64,000 nucleotides of DNA from Curvularia sp. ZM96 (GCA_022457065.1 JAJGBQ010000004.1:62001-126000), one strand, 5' to 3'. Positions 1-11,065 are shown, counted from the first letter of the stretch. Numbers and translations: made by a program. The notes: generated from the letters alone by a model not told the origin.

Positions 1-405
1 TAGCCCCTTCCTTCATTCTTTCCATATCTTGCGCTGTCCCCTCTGCTCAGGTTCGTAACAACTAACTACTTACACTACTTAGTCCCGCAACCTTAACCAC
101 TATTAGGGAACGTTTAACTACTATTAGCCCGGCCTCTTTCTTAACCGCGTCCAACTTTACAACCTGGGTGCATTACCTATCCTCTTCCTTCCGCTGACTT
201 GGTGTGGTTGCTCGAAAATTACACATTGCTCGAAACCCCTCCACCAGCCACATCATCCTTACCCCGCATTACGTGACGTGTTGTGTTCAAGTCCGAGTTA
301 TCACTCATTATCAGAATACCCATCCCCATCCATACCAACTCTTAGCTACTTGGAGTCTTGCTGTCACGCACTGCTATTTGATGTCAAAATTGAGCCTGCT
401 TTCCC
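1..405. other. Intergenic leader of the first HET gene
   Basis: No coding region was recognised here. The stretch is pyrimidine-rich, with many C/T runs as is common in fungal promoters and 5' leaders, and it ends at the ATG of the HET-domain gene at 406. Short overlapping frames have no recognisable protein content. Confidence 0.5.
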
Positions 406-2925
406 ATGGATAACTTTCCTCCGGTCGATGGCGGCTACGGCCATGTCGCGGTTCCTTATCTCGCTCAGCATCACCCGCAACTCGAGTACGATGCGGCCGG
501 CTTTTTAGGCTTCCCGGATCGCAAGGGGTGGTCTACCGAGCTGCTACTCAATGGGGATTTCCTGCAAGGCCACAGCGTCGAAGAAACTGCCATGATGTTA
601 CAGTCATGGCTCTTCATCGGGTTTCTTATGGACGTTTGCCACGTCCCACTTGAGCTGGAGGATGACCCATGTGAGACGGAGAACAGTGAGTTAAACCAGG
701 CTCAAGCGCCTCTCGTCTCAGAAGAAGTAGACGCCTCTGAAGAAGTAGACCTACTTTTGCTTGTCACCCCTCTTCAGAAGACGCTCTTACGACCTGATAT
801 TCGGGTGCTCCTGCCAAAAATGGATGGGTCGTTCACAGTCTCGTTATTTTCACTCGGCCAGGTCATGCTAAATTTCCGCCATCGGGCTGCCGGGGGAGCA
901 GCTAACGGCGGCAGCACTTGGGCTCTCCAGGCAAATGCCGAGACGGCCACAAAGTTGCGACATGCTAGCTACCACGCGTCGAGAGTGCTGGCTCATCCAA
1001 GTTTGGACGAGATACTTGACCCTGTCATCCAGCTATCTGTGCAGAACCTGGAAGGCACCTTGGTCTGGGCTCGCTTCGCCTGTTGGGAACCTCACCTTAC
1101 TTGCGTGACAATGGACCCGTCTCCGGCAGGGTACAAGTATGATTGCCCACGGCTCAACGAATTTCTCCGCAAGCGATTGTTGGCAGCGGGCTGGTGTGTG
1201 TCTGAGATCGCCACATTTCGCTCTATATGGTCCAACCGGCTTCTATACTTTCTGAGCACAATGCCGAGAAAGGTGGTCGATGATCATAGCGAGTGCTCCG
1301 AATTGCTCTGCAAGTTTGAGATTGTGGACTCAAAAACATATCTCACTCAGCACCGCACCTCGAACTGCTCTTGCAAGCATGTCGACATTTCGAACCAAGC
1401 CCAGCGCTTCTTCCAGGATTCCCAAGGCAAGGAATACCAACCCGGACATTATCCCGTTGTTTGGGTTCGACCTCACCATAAAGACAGCCGGATGGCCGAG
1501 ATACAGGTTTTAGATTCGAAAGAACATAAATATGTTGCCATATCCCATGTGTGGGCGCACGGCCTTGGGAACCCTGGGCAGAATTCTCTGCCGAGCTGCC
1601 AGCTACTTCGAATCCAACATCATGTCGATGAGCTGTGGAAGGAGATGGACGGGGGCGCGGGGACAGAACCGAAAGACGAAGGAGGCAGTGCGAAGCCCTT
1701 CTGGATCGACACCCTCTGTGTTCCCCTTTCCCCTAAGGAACGAGGGCTGGCAATCCTTAACATGGCCCAAACATATCAAGAAGCCAGATCCGTACTGGTG
1801 CTCGACAAGGAGATCTGGGAATACGAATGGAAGGAGGAAACTCGTATGGAGGAGCTCGTAGTGAGGATGGCTTCTTGCACTTGGTATCGTCGACTCTGGA
1901 CTTTTCAGGAAGGGGCCTTGGCCAGGAACCTCCACTTTTGCTTTTCCAACCGGTCCTTAGACATGAAAGAGCTGCAAGATTCCATGCTAGGCAAGAAGAC
2001 AAAGTACAGTCCTCTCGAGGATGCCGAGAGATACCGCTTCATGATGTTCCTAGGCGGACTCGGCATCGAGCCGGACATCTCCTCGTACCGTCCCCTGACT
2101 AAATACTGGCAATGCAGGACTCACATTGGCCGAGCGGCCGTCTGGACTTCGGTGCAGATCCGAACCACGAGCCGGCCCGAGGACGAGGTCATCTGTCTTG
2201 CCAGCCTTCTGGGCTTCGACTACGAGTCGAAAAAGGCTCTGTTCAAGGTCCGCGACGTCCAGGAGCGCATGCGTGCATTTCTCCTCTCACCTTCGCTTGG
2301 TTCGATCCCACAAGATGTCGTCTTCGCTCCTTGGCCCAAACTGCGAATTGACGGTGTTCGCTGGGCACCGGCATCGTTCACTCGGACCATCACCGGAGAC
2401 CCGCATCTTGAAAGCGTGTTCTTAAGTAGTGGAGCCATCCAGGCGCCCATCACTGGTGATGGTGTGCTAATCAGAGCATGTTCCGGGATTGTCTTGGAAC
2501 CTATCAGGTTCCCGCTTTTCCACTCCTTTTTTGTCGCAGTGGATTTTGGTACCGATAGGGAAACGTGGTGGGAAGTTATAGACAATAGACATTGGAGGGA
2601 CCGGGAAGTCGAGTGTTGGAAGGACATAGGGCGTCGCTGCTGCCGCGCCCAGGTCAAACGTGGTAAGGAAGGAACCCCCATAGAAGACCCGATCCCGGTT
2701 GTGCTGCTTCAGGGGAACCTTGGTCCTGAGAAAGACTATGCGGGTATACTGGGCCTTATTTTATTAGACGGAGATGAGGCTCAAGAGTCCATCACGAGCA
2801 CGGTGCAATTCCTCGCGACGGTACGCGTCCAGCAGGTTTGGGGCCTAGTTGCCGACCCCAGCATAGTTTGTGTCACCCCGGTTGCAGCCTTCCACTCACG
2901 AGGAGCCAGGCTGTCAAAATTTTGA
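406..2925 (+). CDS. HET-domain (heterokaryon incompatibility) protein, 839 aa
   Basis: Large intronless frame beginning with ATG at 406. The HET domain occupies roughly residues 370-510: the opening motif YVAISHVWAHGLGN (about 375), the central FWIDTLCVP (about 432) and the closing TWYRRLWTFQEGALA (about 492) are all present in the usual order. HET domains are found in fungal allorecognition proteins, where activation leads to a cell-death reaction. The N-terminal third is unfamiliar and includes a tandem SEEVD repeat near residues 106-116. The C-terminal 300 residues are the usual variable region. It faces a multi-pass membrane protein gene convergently, about 470 bp away. Partner and function cannot be read from sequence. 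The frame is intact with no sign of decay. Confidence 0.88.
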   Translation: MDNFPPVDGGYGHVAVPYLAQHHPQLEYDAAGFLGFPDRKGWSTELLLNGDFLQGHSVEETAMMLQSWLFIGFLMDVCHVPLELEDDPCETENSELNQAQAPLVSEEVDASEEVDLLLLVTPLQKTLLRPDIRVLLPKMDGSFTVSLFSLGQVMLNFRHRAAGGAANGGSTWALQANAETATKLRHASYHASRVLAHPSLDEILDPVIQLSVQNLEGTLVWARFACWEPHLTCVTMDPSPAGYKYDCPRLNEFLRKRLLAAGWCVSEIATFRSIWSNRLLYFLSTMPRKVVDDHSECSELLCKFEIVDSKTYLTQHRTSNCSCKHVDISNQAQRFFQDSQGKEYQPGHYPVVWVRPHHKDSRMAEIQVLDSKEHKYVAISHVWAHGLGNPGQNSLPSCQLLRIQHHVDELWKEMDGGAGTEPKDEGGSAKPFWIDTLCVPLSPKERGLAILNMAQTYQEARSVLVLDKEIWEYEWKEETRMEELVVRMASCTWYRRLWTFQEGALARNLHFCFSNRSLDMKELQDSMLGKKTKYSPLEDAERYRFMMFLGGLGIEPDISSYRPLTKYWQCRTHIGRAAVWTSVQIRTTSRPEDEVICLASLLGFDYESKKALFKVRDVQERMRAFLLSPSLGSIPQDVVFAPWPKLRIDGVRWAPASFTRTITGDPHLESVFLSSGAIQAPITGDGVLIRACSGIVLEPIRFPLFHSFFVAVDFGTDRETWWEVIDNRHWRDREVECWKDIGRRCCRAQVKRGKEGTPIEDPIPVVLLQGNLGPEKDYAGILGLILLDGDEAQESITSTVQFLATVRVQQVWGLVADPSIVCVTPVAAFHSRGARLSKF

Positions 2926-3394
2926 GAGATGAGACGGAATGCGAGGGCGGGTGTGGGCAGCAGCATATTTCTATTTATGACGCCCAGCGCGAGCAGGTTA
3001 GTGCCGTTGCGAGGGGGTCAAGGAGTGCGAAGGATACGTGGAGTGTTGGATGATTCTGCGTTGAAGGGATATATTTTTTTATCTTCTATGGGCGTTATAA
3101 AGTTGTATTTAAAAAGGTATAAAGTAGGTAGAATTAAGGTTTAAAGGTAGGTAGCATTATTTTAGCGAGGTGCGCTAAAGGAAGTCACACCCCCTCCGCG
3201 GTAGACGCTCTCCAGTGCCCAATTGCTAGTACGCTACTAATATAACCGTCTGTCTAGACAATGGGGAGGTCGCAATACTCCTCCATACCGACGAAGCCAC
3301 TAAGACAAGTGCTCCCGATATTCAGCGCCTTCACAACTGTGAAAACAGCCTGGTAAGCCCGCCAGGGAGCCAATCCAAGTGAAACCAAAAGCAT
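2926..3394. other. Convergent intergenic region
   Basis: Space between two convergent genes, likely holding both 3' UTRs. It contains A/T-rich runs around 3065-3165 that could serve as polyadenylation regions. No gene was recognised. Confidence 0.4.
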
Positions 3395-4655
3395 CTACAT
3401 CTTTAGCGCCTCCTTCACTTGCTCAGCCTTGTGGGCAAACTCGGCCCAGATTTTAATTTCATCCTCCCTAAGCCTGCCAGGGAAAAACTCGTCCAGCATG
3501 CTACGACCTAAGTCGGGGTAGGCCGCCTCTACCTCGAACAGAGTCTTCATCACCTTAGTCTGGCCAAACACGCCAACAAAGTCGAGGGGGATCCCGAAAC
3601 TCTCCGGGCGCCTCGCCCGGCCAGAGACGAAAATGCTGTGCAGGATTCCAATGGCCCCAACGGCGAGCAGATACCACGTGTTATCCCGCAGGCCCGTCGC
3701 GGTGATGAGAAGCATCCCCCACGCGACTGTGAGAGCCAGGATCGCGGTGCGGGTCCAGCTGTTGGTGGAGGCATCCATGTTGTTCTGTCCGCCCGCCAGA
3801 TCCTCGAGATTCAGCCCGCGGCCGTTGGCTAGGACGACTAGGGCGTGTTGGGCGCCATTTCCACGGGTGAGCAGGTACGTGTCGTTGGAGAACCGTCTAC
3901 ACGCCCATTTTTCCTTTTTCCACTGCGGCAGCGCGCCCGTTAGCAGCGCGAGGCATGTACCGCACGCTGTGACAGATAGGATGCCCCAGTCACCAGAGAG
4001 AGCGTAAGGGACAACCGAGAGGCCGAGCTGTACAGAGATGAGTAAGATGCCGCTCCAGTACATAATGTCGCGCTTTGGTGTGCCCGACGGCGTTGTGGCG
4101 CTCGGTGTGTATATAGACACGATCAAGCCGGCCCGCTTCGGCAGCTTAGCCGTGGGATCTTTCTCTCTCAGTTCGTCCCAGCGCGCCGTGAGCACCGCTG
4201 TCGTCTTTTCTTTGACGGCTCGGTGGCTCCAGGTATCAAAGTCCCGGACGATGCGTCCAAGGATCCAGCCCGTGTTCTCCGCAATTGATCCAGATTTCCC
4301 ATTGATGACTTTGCATTTGCAGTCGGGGGCGGCCGGCATGAGTTTGTTCTCGCCGACAGCTGAGGCGAGAGCTGAGAGGGAATACGAAACCCATCCTGTA
4401 CGAAGTGTTACCAGTTATGCAGGCCAAGTTTGGAGGAATGAGGCGATTCTAACCAAACGAAAAGGTCACAGGGGTGAATCCGTGGCCAGCTAGTTGTGCA
4501 AGAGCCCGACTGACGACATCGCCACCGAGGAGAAGCAGGAGACTGAAGATATCGGTCGGGTGGTGCCACTGGCTTATAATGCTGTCCTGAACGGTTGGAG
4601 AGGGATTTATTGCGTCGAAAGCGGTGGAATCAAGCGTAAGGAGTACGGGAGCCAT
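3395..4655 (-). CDS. Fungal multi-pass membrane protein of unknown function, 400 aa
   Basis: Two-exon gene: exon 1 4655-4454, exon 2 4395-3395, with an intron of GT...ACAG between. Splicing joins ...GFTPVTFSFG to WVSYSLSALASAVGENKL, which continues into the long second frame and gives 400 residues. At least four hydrophobic segments are visible: IFSLLLLLGGDVV near the N-terminus, then YWSGILLISVQLGLSVV, WGILSVTACGTCLALL, and a pair near TAILALTVAWGMLLI and WYLLAVGAIGILHSIF. I recognise the GDVVSRALAQLAGHGFTPV to KCKVINGKSG block as conserved in uncharacterised fungal proteins, but I know no assigned function. It is convergent with the upstream HET gene, so a functional pairing is possible but unproven. 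Confidence 0.8.
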
Positions 4656-4934
4656 TGTCCCTTACCTGATATAAACTTATCTTGTGTTTCGGTTTGGCTG
4701 CTAGCAGGTAGGTGTAAGAAGTTATTGATCGCCAAGTTTAGGCAGAAGCGGGGTAAGTAGTCCTAGAAAGCCTTGCAGCAGCCTACACAATATGCCGAAC
4801 GGAACTATGGTCGGATAGCGCGTTATATCCTTACCCATCTACCTACTAGTTCGCAGTAGTAAATACTATCTAAACAATATTTAAAGTAGATGCAACTTCT
4901 ACCTTAGATATAGGAGACTCGCGCACGTTCAATG

Positions 4935-5155
4935 TGTTATAGGCGGAGAGGTCTAACTATCAAGTATGCGTTCACCTATTATATAGAAGAAGAAAGATAA
5001 AGAAGAAGATAGAGTATGCCTTATACAAGACTGTTTTATGCTATCTTCTCTAGTAACATATACTTATAGAGAAAGAGGTAGTTACGTGACTCTTACGAGT
5101 TACGTGACCTTATCACGTGACCTTATCACGTGACCTTCTAGTCAAGAACTTGTGC
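4935..5155 (+). repeat. Dispersed repeat family B, copy 1
   Basis: This stretch matches, in opposite orientation, about 21790-21977. Shared blocks include TGTTATAGGCGGAGAGG, TATGCGTTCACCTAT, AGAAGAAGAAAGATAAAG and GTTACGTGACTCTTACGAG. The start with TGTTAT and the lack of coding potential suggest the end of an LTR-type element. Inside it, a tandem of CTTATCACGTGAC units lies at about 5108-5138. The outer right boundary is uncertain. Confidence 0.6.
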
Positions 5156-5274
5156 GCAGCCCTTTGTAATAATATTATATATAGACTAATTTTTAAGTAT
5201 AAATACTATAATATCTAGCTCTCTAATATATATAGGTAATAAGATCCTACTTAGCATTAAGCTTAGCTATACTA

Positions 5275-6340
5275 AGGGCAAGCGCAACTTCTGCTGCCCG
5301 TCTAAGGACCTACCTACGTGCAAGTGGAAGGGTAGCTCTAAGTTCTATGGCATGCTCCCTAGTAACTAGTGCGGCGACGACGAGATCGAGGTCTTAACTA
5401 GTACTAACGGCTGCTGGACTAGCTACAAGTTGCTCTGCTGCACTAAGAAAGCCTCGACTGACGTGCTCGATGCCTGCAAGTGGTTTGGCGCCGCGCCTAT
5501 CTGCACCCTCAAGTCCTTTGTTCCCTCCCTATTTAGTCCGCTAGGAGGCGTCTTCTCGTTCCAGTCATAAGGCTGCGGCGGCGACAGCAGCAAGCCCAAG
5601 GAACTCATTAAGGTAAAGCAAGGTTAAGAAGGTAAGCAAAGCTGCTCCTATGTATAACAGAGGGCTCAAGAGTGTATGTTGCAAAGACCTCATTCCATGG
5701 ACGGGTTGCAAATGGGGAGTTTTTCCAAAATCAAACGACCAACCCCTTTTCGGCTCCTCCGTCACCACATACTAAGTCAACATCTCCGTAATAGGTGGGC
5801 TGGAAGCACCACATAGGTGCAGTAGGAAAAACTGCTCGTCGGACCCATTGGAAACCTCTTCTTTGACTTCTCGACGGAATGCAAGACAGGCTGCGAGCCT
5901 GGGGAGACGACCGTAGCTACCAACAGCTAGGGCTGCCGGTCGGGCACCTACTCTTAATTCTGCTGTTCCAATCCAAACAAGCCACCCGTGCTAGAAGTAT
6001 CTGATGTAAAGCTCTACTACGGACCTAGCTACCTCGATTAGCTCGAGAGCGGCCTAGACGCAGAAAACAACTCTCTAATGTTTTCAAGGAGGAACACAAC
6101 TTTGACGGAGAATGTGGGACCACAGACACCACCTGCCTCCTCCGAGGGAGAGACCAGGGCGTCGATTCTCCAAACTCGTCCATGGTATTCCTGGCGAGAG
6201 AGGCAACTAGCGAAGAGCTAGCCTATATGGAGACATCCAATCTCCTCGGCACCCATGATCTGGCCAAACGTGGCATCTGGGAACAAGTCGCTATGGCGTT
6301 GTGCGGTCCTCAGGGTCAGAAGTCAAGCATCTGAGTACAG
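5275..6340 (+). pseudogene. Class V (GH18) chitinase-like relic, Cys-rich C-terminal part
   Basis: Reading the + strand from about 5280 gives a cysteine-rich sequence interrupted by in-frame stops: FCCPSKDLPTCKWKG, CGDDEIEVLTSTNGCW, YKLLCCTKKASTDVLDACKW and VCCKDLIPWTGCKWG. This spacing of CC pairs and CxW motifs resembles the region following the catalytic domain in large fungal class V chitinases. Stops occur as TAG near 5368 and TAA near 5566, and the frame breaks again further on; a later segment (about 6090-6330) still reads as protein-like, including AYMETSNLLGTHDLAKRG. No catalytic domain is present. I call it a decayed fragment; the parent family is a recognition from motif style, not a search. 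Confidence 0.45.
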
Positions 6341-7013
6341 ACGTTCCTAAGCGCGTCGAACATCATCCGAACGACAGCGACCATCACTTTTCTGATGTGA
6401 CCCCAAGGAGGTCCTGCAACCACTCGAGGTTATTATCAGAGGGAAAGACCTTTTCTTATCTTTCTTGAAATAAGTTTATGGTAAATGTGATAATATCGCT
6501 TCCAACCCTAGATAAAAGGCGTTGTAAACTATCGCCACTCTGCATCTGTGTGAGGTAAATAAAGTTCTTCTAGCAGACTTGTAGATCTTTATGGTAAGTG
6601 CACTGACTAGCGCGTGCGCTATACTCTAGCCCTAGCATCTTACCCTTGTTGCTTAGTGCCAATGAAGTTCTGGGAACGAGCTCCGCTGGGCGGCGAAGAG
6701 AGCGCTAGGACGCCACATCAAGCCTCTTTGCTAAGTACTGCGCGATGCGGTCATGGAGTGGATTTACCAAGAAATAACTAATGGTATTCTCGAATTACCC
6801 CTGAGGTGGTTTTTCGACAAGGACACGCTCTACGTATCCCTTGATATTACCCTCAGCGCTTTTGCACTGCATTAAATCCTAACGTGGATACGTTTTGTTC
6901 TTTATATATTTGCGTGTCATGAACAGTATCCCCTAAAAAGGTCGCGTTCGCTTGGGGTGTCGCACGCGCCGCTGGTCACGATTCACACAATCGCGCCTGT
7001 TCTTCAGCGCACA
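6341..7013. other. Intergenic region, no gene recognised
   Basis: A/T-rich stretch between the chitinase-like relic and the Pth11-like gene. It presumably contains the promoter of the latter. No convincing coding frame, RNA gene or transposon end was seen. Confidence 0.4.
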
Positions 7014-8359
7014 ATGCTTGAGAGACAAAGGGAACTTATTGCCGTTGGCATTTTGTTTCTGGTCCTGACATGGGTGGCTGTCTGCCTCCGAATCTATGCT
7101 AGAGCTATCATCCTGAAAAAATGGGGTCACGAGTAAGTCGAATCGGGCTTCTCATGCTGTTATCTGCACAGATTGTGGTCCGGTGCACTGACGATTATGG
7201 TAGTGACTCGGCTATGGTTGTTACTTTGGTGCGGGCTTCCCATATCCGTTCGCGGGATCTCGGGCACTCACAATGACACAGGGCTTATTTACCATCTCCG
7301 TAGTTGTACAGATGCTCTCCGTTGTGCATGGTGTTGGTCACCATATGTCGGAGCTGAGTCTTGAAGAAGCTCGAACTGCACTCTTGGTAGGATTGCATCT
7401 TGACCTAAATCTCCCTGAGGTTGACATACCCACAGTACTGTTACCTGTACGAGATATTCTATGTGCTTGTTGGGGTCGGGCTGAAGGTTGCCCTTGGTAT
7501 ATTCTACCTCCGCATAGCAATTGAGCGGTGGCAGATCCTACTCATCAAGTTTATCATCTATGGCGCGGCAGTTTTTGGTTTTGTCTGCCTCTTTCTTGTC
7601 GTGTTCCAATGCATTCCAGGTAGAAACACTCCATGTTACATATCCGAAGCGCCGTCGATATTGATGCTAACAGGTGTACAGTATCTACATTCTGGCTCGT
7701 CCATCCTGCCAACGACCACTGCATCCCCGTCCCAGCACAGAACGGCATTACCTTTGCGTTGAATGCCATGAATGCGTGTACCGACTGGATACTCGGCACG
7801 CTTCCATTCTTCATGGTCAAAAATCTTAATCTGAGCTTTGGAACGAAGATGATAGTGGCCGGGCTCCTTGCGTTTGCAGCACTGTACGTAATGTTCGCTC
7901 GAATTCCAAACAATATCAGCTTATTTTCACCTAGTGGAAGCACCGGCACCATTGTAAGGATGAAGTATGTTAAGAATTTAACTAATGGTCCTGAATTTCT
8001 CTGTAAGCTACCTCTATATGCTCTGAATACAGCTGTTGATGCTTGCTTCAGATGTGATTATCGATGTATCCATATGGTCAACAGTGGAGCCTGGGATCGG
8101 CATCACGGCCGCAAGTATCGCAACTCTGCGCCCCCTTCTGCAAACTCTTTTATGGCGGCTTGGCTTCGCACCACCCCCATCATACGTCACGGTCCGACCA
8201 ATACATTCGCGCAATGGGCGATCCAGTCGCCAGTATAGGCTTGACTGGCTTCGGCCTACGCATCGACCTCCAGATCTTGCACATATTGAAGGCTCAGGCA
8301 CTACAGGCACAACTTCTACTACAATAACAGGGAATATATCTAATAATGCGAAAGCTTGA
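7014..8359 (+). CDS. Pth11-like/fungal rhodopsin-domain integral membrane protein, 337 aa
   Basis: Seven exons assembled by frame continuity: 7014-7132, 7172-7199, 7282-7386, 7436-7619, 7682-7883, 7935-8002, 8052-8359. All introns are GT-AG, and the total is 1014 nt ending in a stop. The product shows the fungal seven-helix family layout: a first helix ending in VCLRIYARAIILKKWG, then the VVHGVGHHMSELSLEEARTAL loop, YEIFYVLVGVGLKVALGIFYLR, AQNGITFALNAMNACTDWIL, and the signature VRMKYVKNLTNGPEFL followed by VSIWSTVEPGIGITAAS. Members are plasma-membrane proteins, some acting as G-protein-coupled receptors in surface sensing. No CFEM domain is visible. The second exon is only 28 nt, and the helix it lies in is poorly conserved, so this splice is the least certain part. 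Confidence 0.75.
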
Positions 8360-8383
8360 AAGTATAGGTTCGTAGAAATTAAC

Positions 8384-8571
8384 TGTCAGGATCTGGCCTG
8401 GTTTGGGCTATTCCAGACCATCCTTGCTCGTCTTAGTTAGCTTAGGACTATATACATCCTATAATTACTAGAGTAGCTTACTAGTAATTCGTCTCGTATT
8501 AATACAACTAATTACTTGCCTATTCGTCTAATCTATCTCGTGCGGTACTCTTTCTAGTTAATAGTCTAACA
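8384..8571 (+). repeat. Solo LTR, family A, copy 1 (188 bp)
   Basis: The unit begins TGTCAGGATCTGGCC and ends AGTCTAACA, the TG...CA ends expected of an LTR. It is matched along its full length, at identical size (188 bp), by an inverted copy at 21411-21598. Flanking 5-mers ttaac and ctaac differ by one base and may be a decayed target-site duplication. No internal retrotransposon sequence adjoins it, so it is best read as a solo LTR. Confidence 0.75.
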
Positions 8572-8980
8572 CTAACCTTTACTCTATTTTCAACTCTTAG
8601 TAGTTCTTACACTATAGTTCTTACGCTATAGTTCCTACGCTATAGCACTTTTATATTCCCTACTAGTCGTATTGCTATTAGATAGCATTTCAATTACTAA
8701 TCTACCTAGTCTATGTGTTGTTCGTGAAAAAATAAGACGTGTCTAAGGTAATTACTTTAACAGCCTATATCTCTATAGCGCGTGGCGTGCACACGTTAAG
8801 AATAGTTATAATTGATTTCTTGTAAGAGATTTGTATATAGTCGACTAGAATTACACCTAGTCTAGAAAACTCAAGGTGGGAGTGCTCTCCTCGTTCTATC
8901 TAGCTAGAAAAAATATTAAAAAATTATCTAAGAAAAATTCGAATATTAACCTTATCTCTAGACTTCAAAAATGTCGATAT
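8572..8980. other. A/T-rich intergenic region
   Basis: Sequence between the solo LTR and the 3' end of the second HET gene. A short tandem of ACGCTATAGTTC-like units lies near 8600-8645. No gene was recognised. Confidence 0.4.
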
Positions 8981-11065
8981 CTATTTAAGTAGAACAGCCC
9001 TTTTCGTAGGGGCGGCCTTTTCCCAGTCAACCTTCTCCACAGTAAGAATTTGAATCCGCTCAGATATCCCTGCCCGGTTTGTATGTAACAGCAATGCATG
9101 AATGTATTCTTTGCATTCCTTGGTACGTAGTTTAGATGGTCCCCCTGCCCCCACCTGCCGCGTCTCTTGAGCTATTGCCACAAACTCACAAGTGTATTCT
9201 TCCCTAGCCAAGCTAGTATCAAGCTCGAGAGAGCCAACGGATTGATGATGACCTGGAACATGTACCGAGAACCACGCTGATGTGCGGCGCTCATGCAGCT
9301 GGGGCCGTCGACGAATTGTTAGTCGAGCAGCCTCAGCATCGAAGAGAAGAATATGGGATGGCTGGGTATCTAATACAACAGGGCAAATACGACTAAGTGG
9401 AGCGTTGGGATTTTCTTGTGGGTTTTCGTTTCCTGCTATGGCATGAAACAAGGTCTGCTGTCGTGGAAGCGAGCGTCCAAAGGAGTAGAAAGTTGTAATA
9501 GAACGAAAGTCATCAAGGTGCCATATATGATCACGTTCTCCTATCCAGCTATTGCATGTAATAGCCCGTCTGGCACCCTGGCGAGAATACCATCCAGCCC
9601 AGCTCCAGCTAGGAAATCGACGTTCTCGAACCATGGTGTTCTCAAAGCCCACATCAAATAGAAGGGCTTGTTCAAAGAAACGTTTTGGGATTCCCCACAA
9701 AAGCGTAGTCGAGAGCTTTTCCTCTAAAAAATGGGCAATACCACCAAAGGCGTCAAGTACATCTTGTTGATACGTCAACTGTCGTGTGGTGAAGTTTTCC
9801 ATGAGTTTGACATAGACTTGATAATGCTCGTGTCGGTTGAGGTATGGAAAAGCCAGAAGATGCTGCTTTTCGTCCCTAATGTCGAAATGATCGCTATAAC
9901 GAGTGGACCATCCAAGCAGATCCGGTGGTATCTCTCGGTGGATATCCTCGCAGAATGTAGAGTCTGTTAGATTGCAGCTCCAGGCGCAATGTGTATCAGT
10001 GAAAACTAACAACCGATTTGAGAGGATAGATTCTTGAAAGGTCCATGCTCGAGTAATCCAGACAGAAGATTTCACAGCGGACCCAGGGCTTGTGAGAACT
10101 GTCGCAACACTTTCATTCCCTAAATCAGCGATATGTTGCTGTATCTTTCGGGAGCCGTCCCTAAGACCGGGAAGGCCCGTCCATGAGTCCTTTCCTGCAG
10201 CAGCAACGATTGTAAGCTGAGCAGCGCCATAAATACTGGCCATTTTCGTTGCAAGTTTGGTATCGCAACACTTTGTATCATTAAGCCGAGTATGCACTAT
10301 GCATAACGAGTCGACCCAAAGGTAGGGAATTGAGAGCAGTTCGCATAACAGAATTGCATCTCTGATGGTATGTGGTACTTGCTCCCAATAAGTGCCAAGG
10401 TTCCATGCGTCTCTCCCTGGTTCAAGTTCCTTGAGCTTGTCAAGCTTCAACTGAGGGACGTCTGGGCCACCCCAGACGTAACTAAGCGCAGCGAATGGGC
10501 AGGGTCCAGGATTTGGAATAAGCGCCCGCGAGGAAGTGTCGATTAGATATTCAGGAGGATCTGACCAGGTCTGTGTGGGTTCACACGTTTCATGCATTTC
10601 GATGCCATTGCATTGGGATATCCAGAATCGTACTAGGTTCAGATCAACACTATCTTGTACGCGGCGTCCCCGTAAGTAGCAGGCTTCGTCAGAAATGTTA
10701 TTTATGGAGGACCGTAAGAGTTGTAGATAGACAGAATTGGGTTCAGTCTCCGTTGGTATTTCAGCTGTGATTGGCTTCGTAGCGGATAGTTTTAGCCAGT
10801 TGATGTAGCATGTTGACTCAGTACCGGCGTGATCATAATTCCAGAAGTTTTTAATATCGATCTGTACCTCAAGACACGGAGTGGAAGGATTTCCTTCAGT
10901 GACCACTGTCGTTGGAGCAAAAACCTTTATGCATAACTCACAGAATGGACAGCCTGTAGTGCCTGAGATTGTGAATATACGACGTGGTGGGAGCCGACCA
11001 GTTTGGATTATCCGGATGGGGTCCATGTTTGCACACTCTTCGCAGAGTGTGATTGGTCTGTCCAT
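8981..11065 (-). CDS. HET-domain protein, 694 aa
   Basis: Single intact frame with ATG at 11065. The HET domain starts near residue 193 with PFAALSYVWGGPD, continues through IPYLWVDSLCIV (about 245), YGAAQLTIVAAAG, and ends with WITRAWTFQESILSNRLLVF. The N-terminus carries a paired-cysteine segment (LCEECANMD and TTGCPFCELC) that often precedes the domain in these proteins. The C-terminal region contains RRFPSWSWAGW, the conserved tryptophan-rich box that follows many fungal HET domains. Such proteins act in non-self recognition and regulated cell death. Upstream lies a good TATA element. It is not closely similar to the HET protein at 406-2925, so the two are independent family members. Confidence 0.9.
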   Translation of the reverse strand: MDRPITLCEECANMDPIRIIQTGRLPPRRIFTISGTTGCPFCELCIKVFAPTTVVTEGNPSTPCLEVQIDIKNFWNYDHAGTESTCYINWLKLSATKPITAEIPTETEPNSVYLQLLRSSINNISDEACYLRGRRVQDSVDLNLVRFWISQCNGIEMHETCEPTQTWSDPPEYLIDTSSRALIPNPGPCPFAALSYVWGGPDVPQLKLDKLKELEPGRDAWNLGTYWEQVPHTIRDAILLCELLSIPYLWVDSLCIVHTRLNDTKCCDTKLATKMASIYGAAQLTIVAAAGKDSWTGLPGLRDGSRKIQQHIADLGNESVATVLTSPGSAVKSSVWITRAWTFQESILSNRLLVFTDTHCAWSCNLTDSTFCEDIHREIPPDLLGWSTRYSDHFDIRDEKQHLLAFPYLNRHEHYQVYVKLMENFTTRQLTYQQDVLDAFGGIAHFLEEKLSTTLLWGIPKRFFEQALLFDVGFENTMVRERRFPSWSWAGWYSRQGARRAITCNSWIGERDHIWHLDDFRSITTFYSFGRSLPRQQTLFHAIAGNENPQENPNAPLSRICPVVLDTQPSHILLFDAEAARLTIRRRPQLHERRTSAWFSVHVPGHHQSVGSLELDTSLAREEYTCEFVAIAQETRQVGAGGPSKLRTKECKEYIHALLLHTNRAGISERIQILTVEKVDWEKAAPTKRAVLLK

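Noticed and set aside
5040..5150. Tandem CACGTGAC units as a CRISPR-like array or regulated operator
   Set aside because: Units are adjacent without spacers, and the sequence is part of a dispersed repeat in a eukaryotic genome.
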